Shown: positions 8,633-18,006 of the stretch, piece by piece
Position numbering within the stretch: the first letter of the stretch is position 1
How the letters are laid out: each line of letters begins with the position of its first letter
Assembly: GCA_017416425.1 (NCBI GenBank)
Contig: JAFQCL010000016.1
Span: 1-64,000, forward strand
DNA: 64,000 bases
From: Clostridia bacterium
Lineage (GTDB): Bacteria; Bacillota; Clostridia; Christensenellales; CAG-138
Reading direction: 5' to 3'
Notes under the pieces: model-generated
The model's database searches: none
Seen by the model: only the letters and a program-made list of their open reading frames with translations
What the model was told of the DNA's origin: nothing
Made by a program: the position numbers and the translations under genes

Positions 8633-9622
8633 ATGCGAGATATGATCTTATCCATACTGGTATCGGCTTTGCTGGTCATAGTATCGGGAAAACTCATACT
8701 GCCAATGCTCACAAGACTAAAGTTTGGCCAATCGGAGCGTGAGGAAGGTCCAAAAAGTCATCTTGTAAAGGCCGGAACCCCTACCATGGGTGGACTTATG
8801 ATGATAGTGGGAGTATTAGCATCTACGCTTATACTTGGCAGTGATTCGCTTGTATTTGCGCTCCCAAGTGTATTGGTATTTGTGGCATGCGCGATAATAG
8901 GCTTTGTGGATGATTTTGTTAAAATAAAGATCACCAAAAAAGGATTGCGCGCATACCAGAAGATAATTGCGCAGTTCCTTGTGGGAATAGTAGTGGCTAT
9001 CTACTGCTATAAAACGCTTGGCTCTACCATAGAACTTCCCTTTAGCAATGCGGAATTGAATCTTGGCTGGTTTTATATACCCTTCGCCCTGATAGTGGTC
9101 ATAGCAGCCGTAAACAGTGTAAACCTTATAGATGGTCTTGACGGACTTTCTTCCGGTGTAACTCTTATCTACTCTGTGGCTATGGGCGTGATATTCATCT
9201 ATCTGACACAGATAAAGGATTCTCTAGGGTTTGTTATGGAATCCGAGGGCATGCGCGGTATGGTGATATTCTGTGGAGCTATTGCGGGCGCCTGCCTTGG
9301 ATTTTTAAGGTATAATTCCTATCCTGCAAAGGTGTTTATGGGCGATACGGGCTCCCTGGCGCTTGGCGGTGCGGTCGCTATGATGGCGCTTTGTTCAAGG
9401 GCTGTGCTGCTCCTTCCGATTATGGGAGGCTGCTATGTAGCAACATCCATATCGGTAATTTTACAGGTCGGAAGCTTCAAGCTCACAGGGAAGCGCATAT
9501 TTAAAATGGCTCCGCTTCACCATCATTTTGAGCTTATGAAGATAAAAGAAACAAAGATAGTATCAGGGTATATGATCGTGACAGTTTTGCTTTGCCTTAT
9601 AAGTCTTCTGGCATATACCTGA
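8633..9622 (+). CDS. mraY: Phospho-MurNAc-pentapeptide transferase MraY
   Basis: Integral membrane enzyme that makes lipid I by transferring phospho-MurNAc-pentapeptide to undecaprenyl phosphate. It has 329 residues and about ten predicted helices. The metal-binding DDFVK lies near residue 93, NLIDGLDGL near residue 165, and the histidine-rich MAPLHHHFE loop near the C-terminus. AGGAAT-type Shine-Dalgarno sequence (GGAAGGAA) precedes the ATG, and only 14 bases separate it from murE, so they are co-transcribed. An unusual block of three hairpins follows before murD. Confidence 0.97.
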   Translation: MRDMILSILVSALLVIVSGKLILPMLTRLKFGQSEREEGPKSHLVKAGTPTMGGLMMIVGVLASTLILGSDSLVFALPSVLVFVACAIIGFVDDFVKIKITKKGLRAYQKIIAQFLVGIVVAIYCYKTLGSTIELPFSNAELNLGWFYIPFALIVVIAAVNSVNLIDGLDGLSSGVTLIYSVAMGVIFIYLTQIKDSLGFVMESEGMRGMVIFCGAIAGACLGFLRYNSYPAKVFMGDTGSLALGGAVAMMALCSRAVLLLPIMGGCYVATSISVILQVGSFKLTGKRIFKMAPLHHHFELMKIKETKIVSGYMIVTVLLCLISLLAYT

Positions 9623-9647
9623 TAAACTTGGATCATAAGTTAGAAAT

Positions 9648-9732
9648 AACCGCTCACGCTGACACCATTGCAGTGGCGCTTGGACAATGGTTTGAGGTTT
9701 ATGTATTAAAAACAATATGAGCGGTTCTTTTT
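9648..9732 (+). terminator. Hairpin 1 of the mraY-murD gap, terminator-like
   Basis: A perfect 9-bp outer stem, AACCGCTCA (9648-9656) with TGAGCGGTT (9718-9726), encloses a second stem CCATTG/CAATGG (9665-9670, 9685-9690). CTTTTT follows immediately. It has the form of an intrinsic terminator inside an operon that otherwise continues, so it may attenuate transcription into murD. Confidence 0.65.
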
Positions 9733-9739
9733 CAAATCC

Positions 9740-9778
9740 GGGTGCAAATTAGATGTTTGCGCCCTTTAATGTTATTTT
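9740..9778 (+). terminator. Hairpin 2 of the mraY-murD gap, terminator-like
   Basis: GGGTGCAAA (9740-9748) pairs with TTTGCGCCC (9756-9764) across a 7-base loop, with one wobble. TTTAATGTTATTTTT follows. This is a second possible terminator only a few bases after the first. Confidence 0.6.
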
Positions 9779-9798
9779 TCGTAGTCATACGATAAAAA

Positions 9799-9831
9799 GC
9801 GGCAAAATACTTGTCTGTGATCGCTTGCCGC
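9799..9831 (+). other. Hairpin 3 of the mraY-murD gap
   Basis: GCGGCAA (9799-9805) pairs with TTGCCGC (9825-9831). There is no T-run directly after it. It lies about 25 bases upstream of the murD ribosome binding site, so it would be in the murD 5' leader. Confidence 0.5.
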
Positions 9832-9868
9832 AATAAAGCTTTACTTAAAGCAGCAAAGGGGTGTTTAT

Positions 9869-11230
9869 ATGAAGAAACAAAAAACCGCGCTTATAGCAGG
9901 TATGGCAAGGAGCGGCATTGCTTCCGCCAAGCTTTTATATAAAAACGGCTATAGGATAATTATAAACGACTTAAAGCGTGATATACCGGGTCTTGAGGAG
10001 GCGCTTTTGGGGATCGAATATGTAAACGGTCTTGGTGCGCCGCCGGAGGCTTTCTTAAGAGAAGTGGATCTATTGGTGCTGAGTCCAGTAATACCAATAT
10101 TCAGACCATTTGTAAAAATGGCTCTATCTATGGGTATAGAGGTAATAGGTGAGATCGAGCTCGGGTATCGCTATAGTAACAGGGAAGCCGAATTCATATG
10201 CATCGGAGGCACAAACGGAAAGACGACAACTACCACGCTTGTGGGAGAAATATTTAAAAACAGCGGCAGAAATACGTATGTGCTTGGAAATATCGGCATA
10301 CCTATTTGTGAGTATGCTATGGATTTTAAGCCGGGGGATGCTGTTGTTACAGAGATAGCGGCGCTTCAGCTTGAAAGTATAAAGGATTTTCGCACAAATT
10401 CTGCCGGTCTTCTGAATATAACGGAGGATCACATAAATCGTTTTGGCTCCATGGAGGCATACATAGCAGCAAAGGCTAAGATGTTTGAAAATCAGACCGA
10501 AGTTGATTTTGCGGTGCTAAACCTTGATGACCCTATAGTTAGGGATATGGCAAAGCTAACAAAAGCGAAGATAATATGGTTCTCCATGAAAGAGGAGCTA
10601 AAAAACGGCATGTTCGTTAGGGATGGCCGCATTATTTGGTCTGAAAATGGTGATGAGACCGAAGTTATTGGAACATCGGAGCTTAAGATACCCGGCGAGC
10701 ACAATGTGCAGAACGCCATCTGCGCATCATGTCTTGCACTTTCAAGGGGCGTTGATATGGATGTAATCAGAGGGACACTTCGTGAATTTACTGGTGTTGA
10801 GCACAGGATCGAGTTTGTCTGCGAAAAGCATGGAATACAGTATATAAATGATTCAAAAGCGACAAACCCCGAATCCACGATAAAAGCCATACGCGCCATG
10901 AGCCGTCCTACTGTATTACTGCTGGGCGTTGGTGATTATGATAAATTCAGCGATTTTGTACCGCTGTTTGAGGAGTTTAAGGACACGGTAAAAGGTGTTG
11001 TGTGCTCCGGCAAGACGGTTTATGAGATAGAGGCAGCAGCAAAGACCGTAGGCTTTACCAATATCAAGGTATGCTATGGCACGTTTGATGAGATGGTCGA
11101 GATGGCGACAGATATGGCAGATCCCGGCTATACGGTGCTGCTATCGCCCGCAGCTGCAAGCTGGGGTATGTTTGACGATTTCGAGCATCGAGGGCGAGTT
11201 TTTAAGGATATTGTGAAAAGAATAAAATAG
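9869..11230 (+). CDS. murD: UDP-MurNAc-L-alanine:D-glutamate ligase MurD
   Basis: Cytoplasmic ligase that adds D-glutamate to UDP-MurNAc-L-alanine. The 453 residues show an N-terminal UDP-binding fold (MARSGIASAKLL), the ATP loop GGTNGKTTTT near residue 113, the Mur central motif HNVQNA and the C-terminal NDSKATNPEST block. AAAGGGGTG lies upstream of the ATG. It is separated from mraY by 246 bases of structured non-coding DNA, which is unusual because these genes normally abut. It runs directly into ftsW. Confidence 0.96.
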   Translation: MKKQKTALIAGMARSGIASAKLLYKNGYRIIINDLKRDIPGLEEALLGIEYVNGLGAPPEAFLREVDLLVLSPVIPIFRPFVKMALSMGIEVIGEIELGYRYSNREAEFICIGGTNGKTTTTTLVGEIFKNSGRNTYVLGNIGIPICEYAMDFKPGDAVVTEIAALQLESIKDFRTNSAGLLNITEDHINRFGSMEAYIAAKAKMFENQTEVDFAVLNLDDPIVRDMAKLTKAKIIWFSMKEELKNGMFVRDGRIIWSENGDETEVIGTSELKIPGEHNVQNAICASCLALSRGVDMDVIRGTLREFTGVEHRIEFVCEKHGIQYINDSKATNPESTIKAIRAMSRPTVLLLGVGDYDKFSDFVPLFEEFKDTVKGVVCSGKTVYEIEAAAKTVGFTNIKVCYGTFDEMVEMATDMADPGYTVLLSPAAASWGMFDDFEHRGRVFKDIVKRIK

Positions 11231-11250
11231 ATCAAAGTCGGGAGCGGCAT

Positions 11251-12447
11251 ATGGGCAAAATGAAGATCAGTCTTAGATACCTAAAGGAACGATTTTTGGG
11301 TCAAGGGCGCATGGATTTCTTGTTTTTTGGCGCTATTATGCTGCTTTGTGTGTTTGGGCTCGTGATGGTATTGTCGGCGAGCTACTATACATGCTATAAG
11401 AACTATGGCGATGGATTTCATGATTTTACACGGCAAGCTGTTTGCTTTGTGCTCGGACTTGTCGGTATGATTGTTGTATCGTATGTACCATATCAGTTAT
11501 ATCGAAAGCCTATAGTGTGCGGCAGTATATATGCGGTCACGCTGGGCGCTATGCTTATTGCGGCATTTTTCGGTACGGAGGTATATGGCGCTTCTCGTTG
11601 GATACAGATAGGCGGGATAACGGTGCAGCCTTCGGAGCTGGCAAAATTTGTGCTGGTAATAGTTATGGCGGCCTATATTACGAAGAACGCTAAAAAAATA
11701 TCAAGACTCAAGATCGTGCCGCTAATAATAGTAAGCATACTGTTTGGACTTTTTGCATTGACTATCCTGAAGCAAAAAAACCTTTCGATGATCATAATAC
11801 TTGGCGCTGTATTCATCATAATGCTCATTTGGGGGCAATTCAAATGGTGGAATATAGGTATGGTGCTTTTGCTCGCTATAGCGGCTGTTACGCTCGCTTT
11901 GTGGATGGAGCCATACAGAATGGAGCGAATGTTATCGTTTAGTAACCCATGGGCGGATCCCAGCGATACGGGATATCAGCTTATACAGTCGCTTTTTGCG
12001 ATAGGCTCAGGAGGACTGTTTGGAAAGGGGCTAAACTTTAGCAGGCAGAAGCTTTTGTATCTAACATTCGGTGAAAATGACTTTATATTCGCCATAATCG
12101 CCGAGGAGCTGGGCTTTGTTGGATGCCTCTTTCTAATTGCGCTGTATGCCTTTGTGATATATCGAGGTATACTTATAGCAATACGCTGCAAGGAAAAATT
12201 TGGTACTTTAGTAGCGGGCGGCTTTAGTATCATAGTGGGTCTTCAGGCGTTTGTACATATGCTTATAACCGTAGGTGCGCTGCCTACTACCGGACAGACT
12301 CTTCCTTTTATAAGTGCAGGCGGCACTTCACTTGTTATATTCATGGTTATGATGGGAGTTGTGCTTAATATTTCGCGCCAAGACGAGCGATTTAAGAAGG
12401 TGCGAACTAAAGTAGAGAGCAAAATAGTACCGCTGGAGCGCAAGTAA
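11251..12447 (+). CDS. ftsW: SEDS-family septal glycosyltransferase FtsW/SpoVE
   Basis: A polytopic membrane enzyme that polymerises lipid II into glycan strands, working with a class B PBP (here the FtsI-type protein upstream). It has 398 residues with about ten helices. Motifs include WIQIGGITVQPSELAKF (around residue 126) and the family signature PTTGQTLPFISAGGTSL near residue 345. Its short basic N- and C-termini are cytoplasmic. It follows murD by 20 bases. murG and murC, which normally come next, are missing. Confidence 0.95.
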   Translation: MGKMKISLRYLKERFLGQGRMDFLFFGAIMLLCVFGLVMVLSASYYTCYKNYGDGFHDFTRQAVCFVLGLVGMIVVSYVPYQLYRKPIVCGSIYAVTLGAMLIAAFFGTEVYGASRWIQIGGITVQPSELAKFVLVIVMAAYITKNAKKISRLKIVPLIIVSILFGLFALTILKQKNLSMIIILGAVFIIMLIWGQFKWWNIGMVLLLAIAAVTLALWMEPYRMERMLSFSNPWADPSDTGYQLIQSLFAIGSGGLFGKGLNFSRQKLLYLTFGENDFIFAIIAEELGFVGCLFLIALYAFVIYRGILIAIRCKEKFGTLVAGGFSIIVGLQAFVHMLITVGALPTTGQTLPFISAGGTSLVIFMVMMGVVLNISRQDERFKKVRTKVESKIVPLERK

Positions 12448-12521
12448 ATAAAGTAAAAAATAGTGTAGCATTTTGGTTTCTGCCTGAATAAAATGATGTA
12501 TGATTGCATCCGGAGGTAGAA

Positions 12522-13781
12522 ATGGGTAAGATAATAACTTTTGGTGGCAACAGACTTTACGGCAGCGTAAGAATAGGCGGAGCTAAAAACTCTGTTTTAC
12601 CTATACTCGCTGCCTGTATGCTTTCAGAAAACGACATAACGCTGAAAAATTGCCCTAATATTGCCGATGTTACGAATATGCTCGAGATACTTGACAGCTT
12701 GGGTTGTCATACGGAGCATGAAGGTGATACAATAAAAGTGAATGCTGCTAAAGCAACAGGATATGCTATGCAGGGCAATCTGTCAAGGAGGCTCAGATCC
12801 TCTATTTTCATGTTGGGGCCTGTGCTTGGCAGATTTGGAAGAGCAAGCTTTTTGCATCCCGGCGGTTGCGAGATAGGACTTCGCCCTATCGATATGCATT
12901 TAAAAGGGCTTGAACAACTTAATGTGAAAATTAAGGAGCAAAGCGGTCGAATAGAATGCTATACTAATGGCCTTATAGGTGCTGAGGTGCATCTGGATTA
13001 CCCTAGTGTAGGCGCAACCGAAAATATAATGATGGCTGCTGTTAAAGCGACCGGAAAAAGCACCATACACAATGCTGCTCGTGAACCGGAAATCGAGGAT
13101 CTGCAGAATTTTTTAAATGCAAATGGATTTAGGGTGGAAGGTGCCGGAAGTGGAGTAATAAAAATAGAAGGCGGACGTGTAGACAAACAGGATAATGTAG
13201 AATTTTCAATAATGCCGGATAGGATAGCAGCTGGAACATATATGTGTGCTGCTGCTATGACAGGCGGAGATGTTACGCTGCTTAACGTAAATGTATCCCA
13301 TATAATACCTATTATATCAAAACTGCGTGAAACGGGCTGCGAGATTAGTATAATCGAAAATGATACCGTACGCATTATATCTGCAAAACGTCCGGATGAA
13401 ATAATACTTACGGAAACAGCGCCGCATCCCGGGTTTCCAACAGACCTGCAGGCGCCTCTGTTTGCGCTTTGTTGCATAGCGGAGGGTACGAGTGTTATAG
13501 TTGAAAATGTGTTTGAAAACAGGTTTAAACATGCAGCCGAACTTTCAAAAATGGGAGCATACAGCATGATAAAGGGGCGTACTGCAATTATACGGGGTGT
13601 TCCCACGCTGTTTGGTACGGATGTATGCGCTACGGATCTTAGAGGGGGAGCGGCGCTTGTGCTTGCGGGACTTGCTGCAAAGGGCAAGACTACAATAAGC
13701 GGTACGGATCATATAGACAGAGGCTATGAGCTTTTTGTGGACAACCTGAGATATCTCGGAGCGGATATAATGCGCTTATAG
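12522..13781 (+). CDS. murA: UDP-GlcNAc 1-carboxyvinyltransferase MurA
   Basis: First committed step of peptidoglycan synthesis: transfer of enolpyruvate from PEP to UDP-GlcNAc. The inside-out alpha/beta barrel family is clear from KNSVLPILAACML, the catalytic loop HPGGCEIGLRP with the active cysteine at about residue 116 (fosfomycin-sensitive type), and the GGAALVLAGLAAKG block. I start at ATG 12522, which has GGAGG at 12512-12516; an upstream in-frame ATG at 12504 would precede that site. A murA in the middle of the dcw cluster is seen in some Clostridia. Confidence 0.95.
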   Translation: MGKIITFGGNRLYGSVRIGGAKNSVLPILAACMLSENDITLKNCPNIADVTNMLEILDSLGCHTEHEGDTIKVNAAKATGYAMQGNLSRRLRSSIFMLGPVLGRFGRASFLHPGGCEIGLRPIDMHLKGLEQLNVKIKEQSGRIECYTNGLIGAEVHLDYPSVGATENIMMAAVKATGKSTIHNAAREPEIEDLQNFLNANGFRVEGAGSGVIKIEGGRVDKQDNVEFSIMPDRIAAGTYMCAAAMTGGDVTLLNVNVSHIIPIISKLRETGCEISIIENDTVRIISAKRPDEIILTETAPHPGFPTDLQAPLFALCCIAEGTSVIVENVFENRFKHAAELSKMGAYSMIKGRTAIIRGVPTLFGTDVCATDLRGGAALVLAGLAAKGKTTISGTDHIDRGYELFVDNLRYLGADIMRL

Positions 13782-13794
13782 GAGCGATATAATT

Positions 13795-14991
13795 ATGAGT
13801 GAACTGAAGAATAACAGTGAGACAAAGAAACGGGGCATTAAAGATGGCCCTATTTCGCGTGAAGCTTCAGTTCTTTTAAGTGGGACAAATAAAAAAACTT
13901 TACCAAATAAGAAAAAAGGCCGTACTTCTAAGCCAACACAAAATAAGAAGCAGGTTCAAATTACAAAAAAGAACGTTAATTATAAAAAGCAAACCGGTAA
14001 GGTTGGCTCTAAATCCGGTTCAATAAAAAAAATAAAAAGGCCGAGGCTAACAGTTGGTTATGATGAGCGCGTTCAACAGAGAAAGGACAGGCAGAAGGCT
14101 GTTCTTGTAAATTTGAATCGTGATGTTCATCTATCCGAAAAAAGCGAAAAGCGAATTTTAAAGAGACTTATCATAATAGCATCCTTCTTTGTCTTTGCAG
14201 CGATCTGCGTATGCGCGTGGTACTTTATGCGTGCAAACAATGTAAATGTAATAGGCCTTAGTGATGAAAAAAATAGAGAGGCAAAGCTGCTTGCGGGCAT
14301 AAATGAGGGAGAATTTATACTTACCTCCGGTGTGCTCAATGCAAAGAGCTATATTGAAAGCGATCCTTATTTTATCGTAGAGAATATCCGGTACACATTT
14401 CCCGATACCATAACTATCGAGCTGAGTGAAAGGGTGGCTGTGGCGGCTCTTGTCGGCATACGAAACGAATATTACATAGATTCAGAGGGAATGGTGCTTG
14501 AGATAGTGTCTAAAGCTGATGATGATTTAGTCCGTGTGCATGGATTGGCACTTGTTGGCGTAAATGTCGGAAGCGTTTTGGGTGATAGCGTGGATATGCG
14601 TGTAAGCACTATGCTTGATATCGTAAACAGGATCATTCAAAACAACCTCTCGGATTTCATAATCAGCGTTGATGTCTCAAATCCTATGCGGATCACCCTT
14701 TTGACGGATACTGATGTTACTGTTGTGGTGGGTGTTCCAGAAAAGCTGGATGAGAAATTTATGGAGCTTGCGCTTGCGCTCGATGAGCTTGAACGTGCGG
14801 GATATATGGGCGGTACACTTACTTTAAACGGAAACGGAAAGGTGGCCTATACTCCGCCGGAGTCGTCACCATCACCGGAGAACGTACCTGAGCCTTCGGT
14901 TCCTTATGACACGACAGATGAAACGCCGCAGCCGTCAACCACTCAAGACCTGGCGGATGAAACAGCTCAGCCAATGGATGCTGAAGAATAA
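13795..14991 (+). CDS. ftsQ: FtsQ/DivIB division protein
   Basis: A 398-residue bitopic divisome protein. A very basic, lysine-rich cytoplasmic region of about 120 residues precedes one transmembrane helix (about 125-146). An extracellular POTRA domain (starts near NNVNVIGLS, about 149-218) and a beta domain typical of FtsQ/DivIB follow, then a Pro/Ser/Thr-rich acidic tail. It would link FtsL, DivIC and the PBP-SEDS pair. The long basic N-terminus and disordered C-terminus exceed the Bacillus protein; the tail composition resembles that of the PBP tail at 7020-7090. It sits between murA and ftsA, the standard position. Confidence 0.88.
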   Translation: MSELKNNSETKKRGIKDGPISREASVLLSGTNKKTLPNKKKGRTSKPTQNKKQVQITKKNVNYKKQTGKVGSKSGSIKKIKRPRLTVGYDERVQQRKDRQKAVLVNLNRDVHLSEKSEKRILKRLIIIASFFVFAAICVCAWYFMRANNVNVIGLSDEKNREAKLLAGINEGEFILTSGVLNAKSYIESDPYFIVENIRYTFPDTITIELSERVAVAALVGIRNEYYIDSEGMVLEIVSKADDDLVRVHGLALVGVNVGSVLGDSVDMRVSTMLDIVNRIIQNNLSDFIISVDVSNPMRITLLTDTDVTVVVGVPEKLDEKFMELALALDELERAGYMGGTLTLNGNGKVAYTPPESSPSPENVPEPSVPYDTTDETPQPSTTQDLADETAQPMDAEE

Positions 14992-15068
14992 AATATAGCA
15001 AATGCAACAATATGTGGTATTTTGGAATAAAATTCTACAGTATTTATATGTGTTTTTCATAAGTGTTG

Positions 15069-15098
15069 TTGCAATAATAAGGCTACTTATGATATAGT
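15069..15098 (+). promoter_or_regulatory. Internal promoter for ftsA-ftsZ
   Basis: TTGCAA at 15069-15074, an 18-bp spacer and TATAGT at 15093-15098 lie in the 130-bp gap between ftsQ and ftsA. The arrangement copies the mraZ promoter (TTGCAA, 18 bp). It would allow FtsA and FtsZ levels to be set separately from the upstream genes. Confidence 0.6.
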
Positions 15099-15123
15099 AA
15101 TAACAGGATAGGGGATAAATACC

Positions 15124-16299
15124 ATGGCAAAACAAATGACAATATTAGACATTGGAAGTTCTAAGGTGGTGTGCCTTATATGTTGTATTGATGAAGGTGA
15201 TACGCTTGTTGTGCAGGGTGCGGGGGTTAAAGGCTATAAGGGCTATAGAAAAGGGAGATTTATCAGTGAAAATAGCCTTGCAAACGCTGTTATAGAAGCT
15301 GTTACCGGAGCCGAGAATGAAGCAAAGAGGCGCGCGCGCAGTATAGTAGTGGGAGTAAATGCTCCTTTCTGTCATGTGGGTATAAATAAAGGCGGTGTGA
15401 AAGTTTCCTCGCAGGCAGGTCGCGTGACGGAACGTGATATACATGAGCTTATTACAAGCTCATACAAAGAGCCGCCCGTGGGTTTTGAACTCATTCAGTC
15501 TACACCCGTATGCTTTAAGTTGGATGATGGCGAATGCGAGTTCTCTGTACCGATAGGCAAAAATGCTGATATAATCAGCGGAACCATATCGCATGTGGCC
15601 GTTGAATCAGATTATAAATCTTTGGTTCGTGATATTCTCTCCGAGCTTAAGATCGAGATATCAAACTTTGTTGCGGTGCCCCAGGCTTTAGGCGCATTCC
15701 TGATACCGCCCGAGGAAATAACCAAGGATGTGTTCATCGTCGATGTGGGCAGCACTCATACGGACGTAATATTGCAAAATAACGGCGCTATAATTGATAT
15801 GCGTACCATCGATGCTGGAGGTATGCATATCACTACGGATATCTCTTATATATTTGGCACCTCTCTTAGGGAGAGCGAGCGCATAAAGCGCAACCATACC
15901 TTTGGTCTGGATTGTAGGGGAACCTTTATCGATGTAAAGAATGATGCCGATGAAGTGATGACAGTCAATGCAGTTGATGTACAGGATGTTATTGACGCAA
16001 GAGTAATGGAGCTTGCTGACATGATAGCTGTATGCGCGGACAATATGGGGCTGCCTTGCAAACCAGCACAAAGGATATACTTTACAGGTGGCGGTATCGC
16101 GCTTATGCGAGGGAGTATGGAATTTTTATCCAAATATTTGGATATTGAAGCTGTAAATCAAATGCCGTGGATGCCAAGGCTTAGTTCTCAGAATTATGCA
16201 AGCGCCTATGCTGTAATGATGATGGCGCTGAAGCGCATAAATGAAATGCCGAGCAGCAGGAGCATGATGGATAGAATTAAGAATCTGTTTGTACAATAA
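15124..16299 (+). CDS. ftsA: FtsA, actin-like divisome anchor
   Basis: A 391-residue actin-fold ATPase that tethers FtsZ to the membrane. The phosphate-1 region LDIGSSKVVCLI is at the N-terminus and the phosphate-2 region VDVGSTHTDVI is central. The FtsA-specific 1C subdomain contains VSSQAGRVTERDI, and the adenosine loop reads FTGGG. The C-terminal MMDRIKNLF would form the amphipathic membrane-targeting helix. Its position directly before ftsZ supports the name. Sequence similarity to model FtsA proteins appears modest, so a divergent clade is likely. Confidence 0.88.
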   Translation: MAKQMTILDIGSSKVVCLICCIDEGDTLVVQGAGVKGYKGYRKGRFISENSLANAVIEAVTGAENEAKRRARSIVVGVNAPFCHVGINKGGVKVSSQAGRVTERDIHELITSSYKEPPVGFELIQSTPVCFKLDDGECEFSVPIGKNADIISGTISHVAVESDYKSLVRDILSELKIEISNFVAVPQALGAFLIPPEEITKDVFIVDVGSTHTDVILQNNGAIIDMRTIDAGGMHITTDISYIFGTSLRESERIKRNHTFGLDCRGTFIDVKNDADEVMTVNAVDVQDVIDARVMELADMIAVCADNMGLPCKPAQRIYFTGGGIALMRGSMEFLSKYLDIEAVNQMPWMPRLSSQNYASAYAVMMMALKRINEMPSSRSMMDRIKNLFVQ

Positions 16300-16311
16300 G
16301 GAGGAGATAAT

Positions 16312-17583
16312 ATGCCAATTTTTATGGAGCCTGATACCGAAAACAGGTTAGTGGCTAAGATCAAAGTGGTTGGAGTTGGCGGTGCAGGAAATAACGCTAT
16401 TAACAGAATGATACAGTGTGAGCTTAACGGCGTGGAATTCATTGCTATCAATACGGATAACCAGGTGTTAATGAGCTCTCGTGCTAGTCAAAAGGTGCAG
16501 ATCGGTGAAAAACTTACAAAGGGTCTTGGTGCGGGAACAAATCCCGAAACGGGAAAGAAGGCGGCAGAGGAGAATCTGGAAGGCATAACAAACGCAATAA
16601 AGGATGCGGATCTTCTTTTTATAACAGCGGGTATGGGCGGAGGAACAGGTACAGGCGCATCGCCTGTTATCGCCCAAAAAGCAAAAGAGCTTGGTATTCT
16701 TACGATCGGTGTCGTTACAAAGCCCTTTTCATTTGAAGGTGGACGTAAAATGAATCAGGCGCAGGCAGGTATTGATGAGCTTAAAAAATATGTTGATGCG
16801 CTCATCATAATACCAAATTCAAGGCTAATGGAAATGTATAAGGATCTTAAGATAGTAAAGGCATTTGAGGTTGCTGATGATGTGCTGCGTCAGGGCGTAC
16901 AGGGCATTACGGATCTTGTTACCGAGCATGGAATGATAAACCTTGACTTCCAGGATGTAAAGGCTGTGCTTAGCATTAAGGGTATGTCCCATATGGGTAT
17001 AGGTACCGCCTCGGGCGACAGGCGTGCTCAGGAAGCTGCAAGGCAGGCTATTGAGAGCCCGCTTATTGAGACAAAGATAGAAGGCGCAATGGGTCTTTTG
17101 ATCAATATAACCGGCAGTAGCAATACCACCATGAGCGAGCTGGATGAAGTTTCGAACTATATTGGCCAGTATGCTGATCCCAATGCTCTTATTAAGGTGG
17201 GACAGTGCATAGATGACAATATTGGAGACTCTTTGAGAGTCACCGTTTTGGCAACAGGTTTTGATGGTCAGGGTAAGCGCTATGTAGATGAACCCATGGA
17301 TACGTTTAAGACTACGGATGACGCCGCAGAAGGTGGTAAGTCCGACACAATGGATGAACGCAGGCCAACAGCTGACCCTGGTTTTGATGTTGGGTTTGGG
17401 CGCTCTCGTTCTATACAAGATGCCCCTATATTCAGAGAAAATAGGCAGAGCGAGTCTTCTTCGGACAAAGAACCGGTACGAGGAACTCCTTCATCTGCAC
17501 GAAGATATAATAATGACGATATGGAAAATAACCTTGAAATGCCGTCATTTTTAAGGCGAAATAAAAATAAACCTATTAAATGA
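16312..17583 (+). CDS. ftsZ: FtsZ, tubulin-like division GTPase
   Basis: Forms the Z ring. The GTP-binding tubulin signature GGGTGTGA lies at about residues 109-116. The N-terminal [14 protein letters not shown] and the [10 protein letters not shown] region (T7-loop area) are typical. After a disordered linker the protein ends with the conserved peptide EMPSFLRR, which binds FtsA and other partners. It has 423 residues. AGGAGGAGA precedes the ATG, 12 bases after ftsA. The sporulation genes spoIIGA-sigE-sigG that commonly follow ftsZ in spore-forming Firmicutes are not here. Confidence 0.98.
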   Translation: MPIFMEPDTENRLVAKIKVVGVGGAGNNAINRMIQCELNGVEFIAINTDNQVLMSSRASQKVQIGEKLTKGLGAGTNPETGKKAAEENLEGITNAIKDADLLFITAGMGGGTGTGASPVIAQKAKELGILTIGVVTKPFSFEGGRKMNQAQAGIDELKKYVDALIIIPNSRLMEMYKDLKIVKAFEVADDVLRQGVQGITDLVTEHGMINLDFQDVKAVLSIKGMSHMGIGTASGDRRAQEAARQAIESPLIETKIEGAMGLLINITGSSNTTMSELDEVSNYIGQYADPNALIKVGQCIDDNIGDSLRVTVLATGFDGQGKRYVDEPMDTFKTTDDAAEGGKSDTMDERRPTADPGFDVGFGRSRSIQDAPIFRENRQSESSSDKEPVRGTPSSARRYNNDDMENNLEMPSFLRRNKNKPIK

Positions 17584-17601
17584 TTTACCTGGGAGGGCTT
17601 T

Positions 17602-18000
17602 ATGAAAGAAATAATTTGCGCTCAAAATGCACCCAAAGCAATTGGACCGTATTCACACGCGGTGTCCGTAGAAGGAATAGTTTTTACATCGGGTCAGCTG
17701 GGTATAGATCCATCGACCGGCGCTTTGCTGAATGGTGTTGAGGCTCAGGCGGAGCAGGCTCTTATAAATTTGAGTGCTGTTTTGGAAACCGCCGGGGCAT
17801 CGCTGGATGATGTTGTAAAAACTACCGTATTTGTTAAAGATCTTGCAGATTTTGGCTCTGTTAACGCTATATATGCCAAGCACTTTACAGGGCAGCATCC
17901 TGCGCGTTCATGTGTACAGGTGGCGGCTCTGCCGATGGGTGCGCTTGTAGAGGTAGAGGCTATCGCATTTAAGTCCGCTGACGAGACTGTGAGTTTTTAA
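17602..18000 (+). CDS. ridA: RidA-family enamine/imine deaminase
   Basis: A 132-residue protein of the YjgF/YER057c/UK114 family, which hydrolyses reactive 2-aminoacrylate formed by PLP enzymes such as serine dehydratase. IGPYSHAV, FTSGQLGIDP and the active-site strand HPARSCVQVAALP with its arginine are present. GGGAGGG lies ahead of the ATG. It is 18 bases after ftsZ and 6 bases before the ComEC-like gene, so all three are likely co-transcribed. Confidence 0.95.
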   Translation: MKEIICAQNAPKAIGPYSHAVSVEGIVFTSGQLGIDPSTGALLNGVEAQAEQALINLSAVLETAGASLDDVVKTTVFVKDLADFGSVNAIYAKHFTGQHPARSCVQVAALPMGALVEVEAIAFKSADETVSF

Positions 18001-18006
18001 TGAATT

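Noticed and set aside
9640-9870. Hairpin block as a mobile miniature element (MITE)
   Set aside because: There are no flanking direct repeats or terminal inverted repeats around the whole block, so attenuation is the better working idea.
12998-13687. 229-codon open frame antisense to murA
   Set aside because: The murA frame is certain, and the antisense product has no recognisable domain or start signal.
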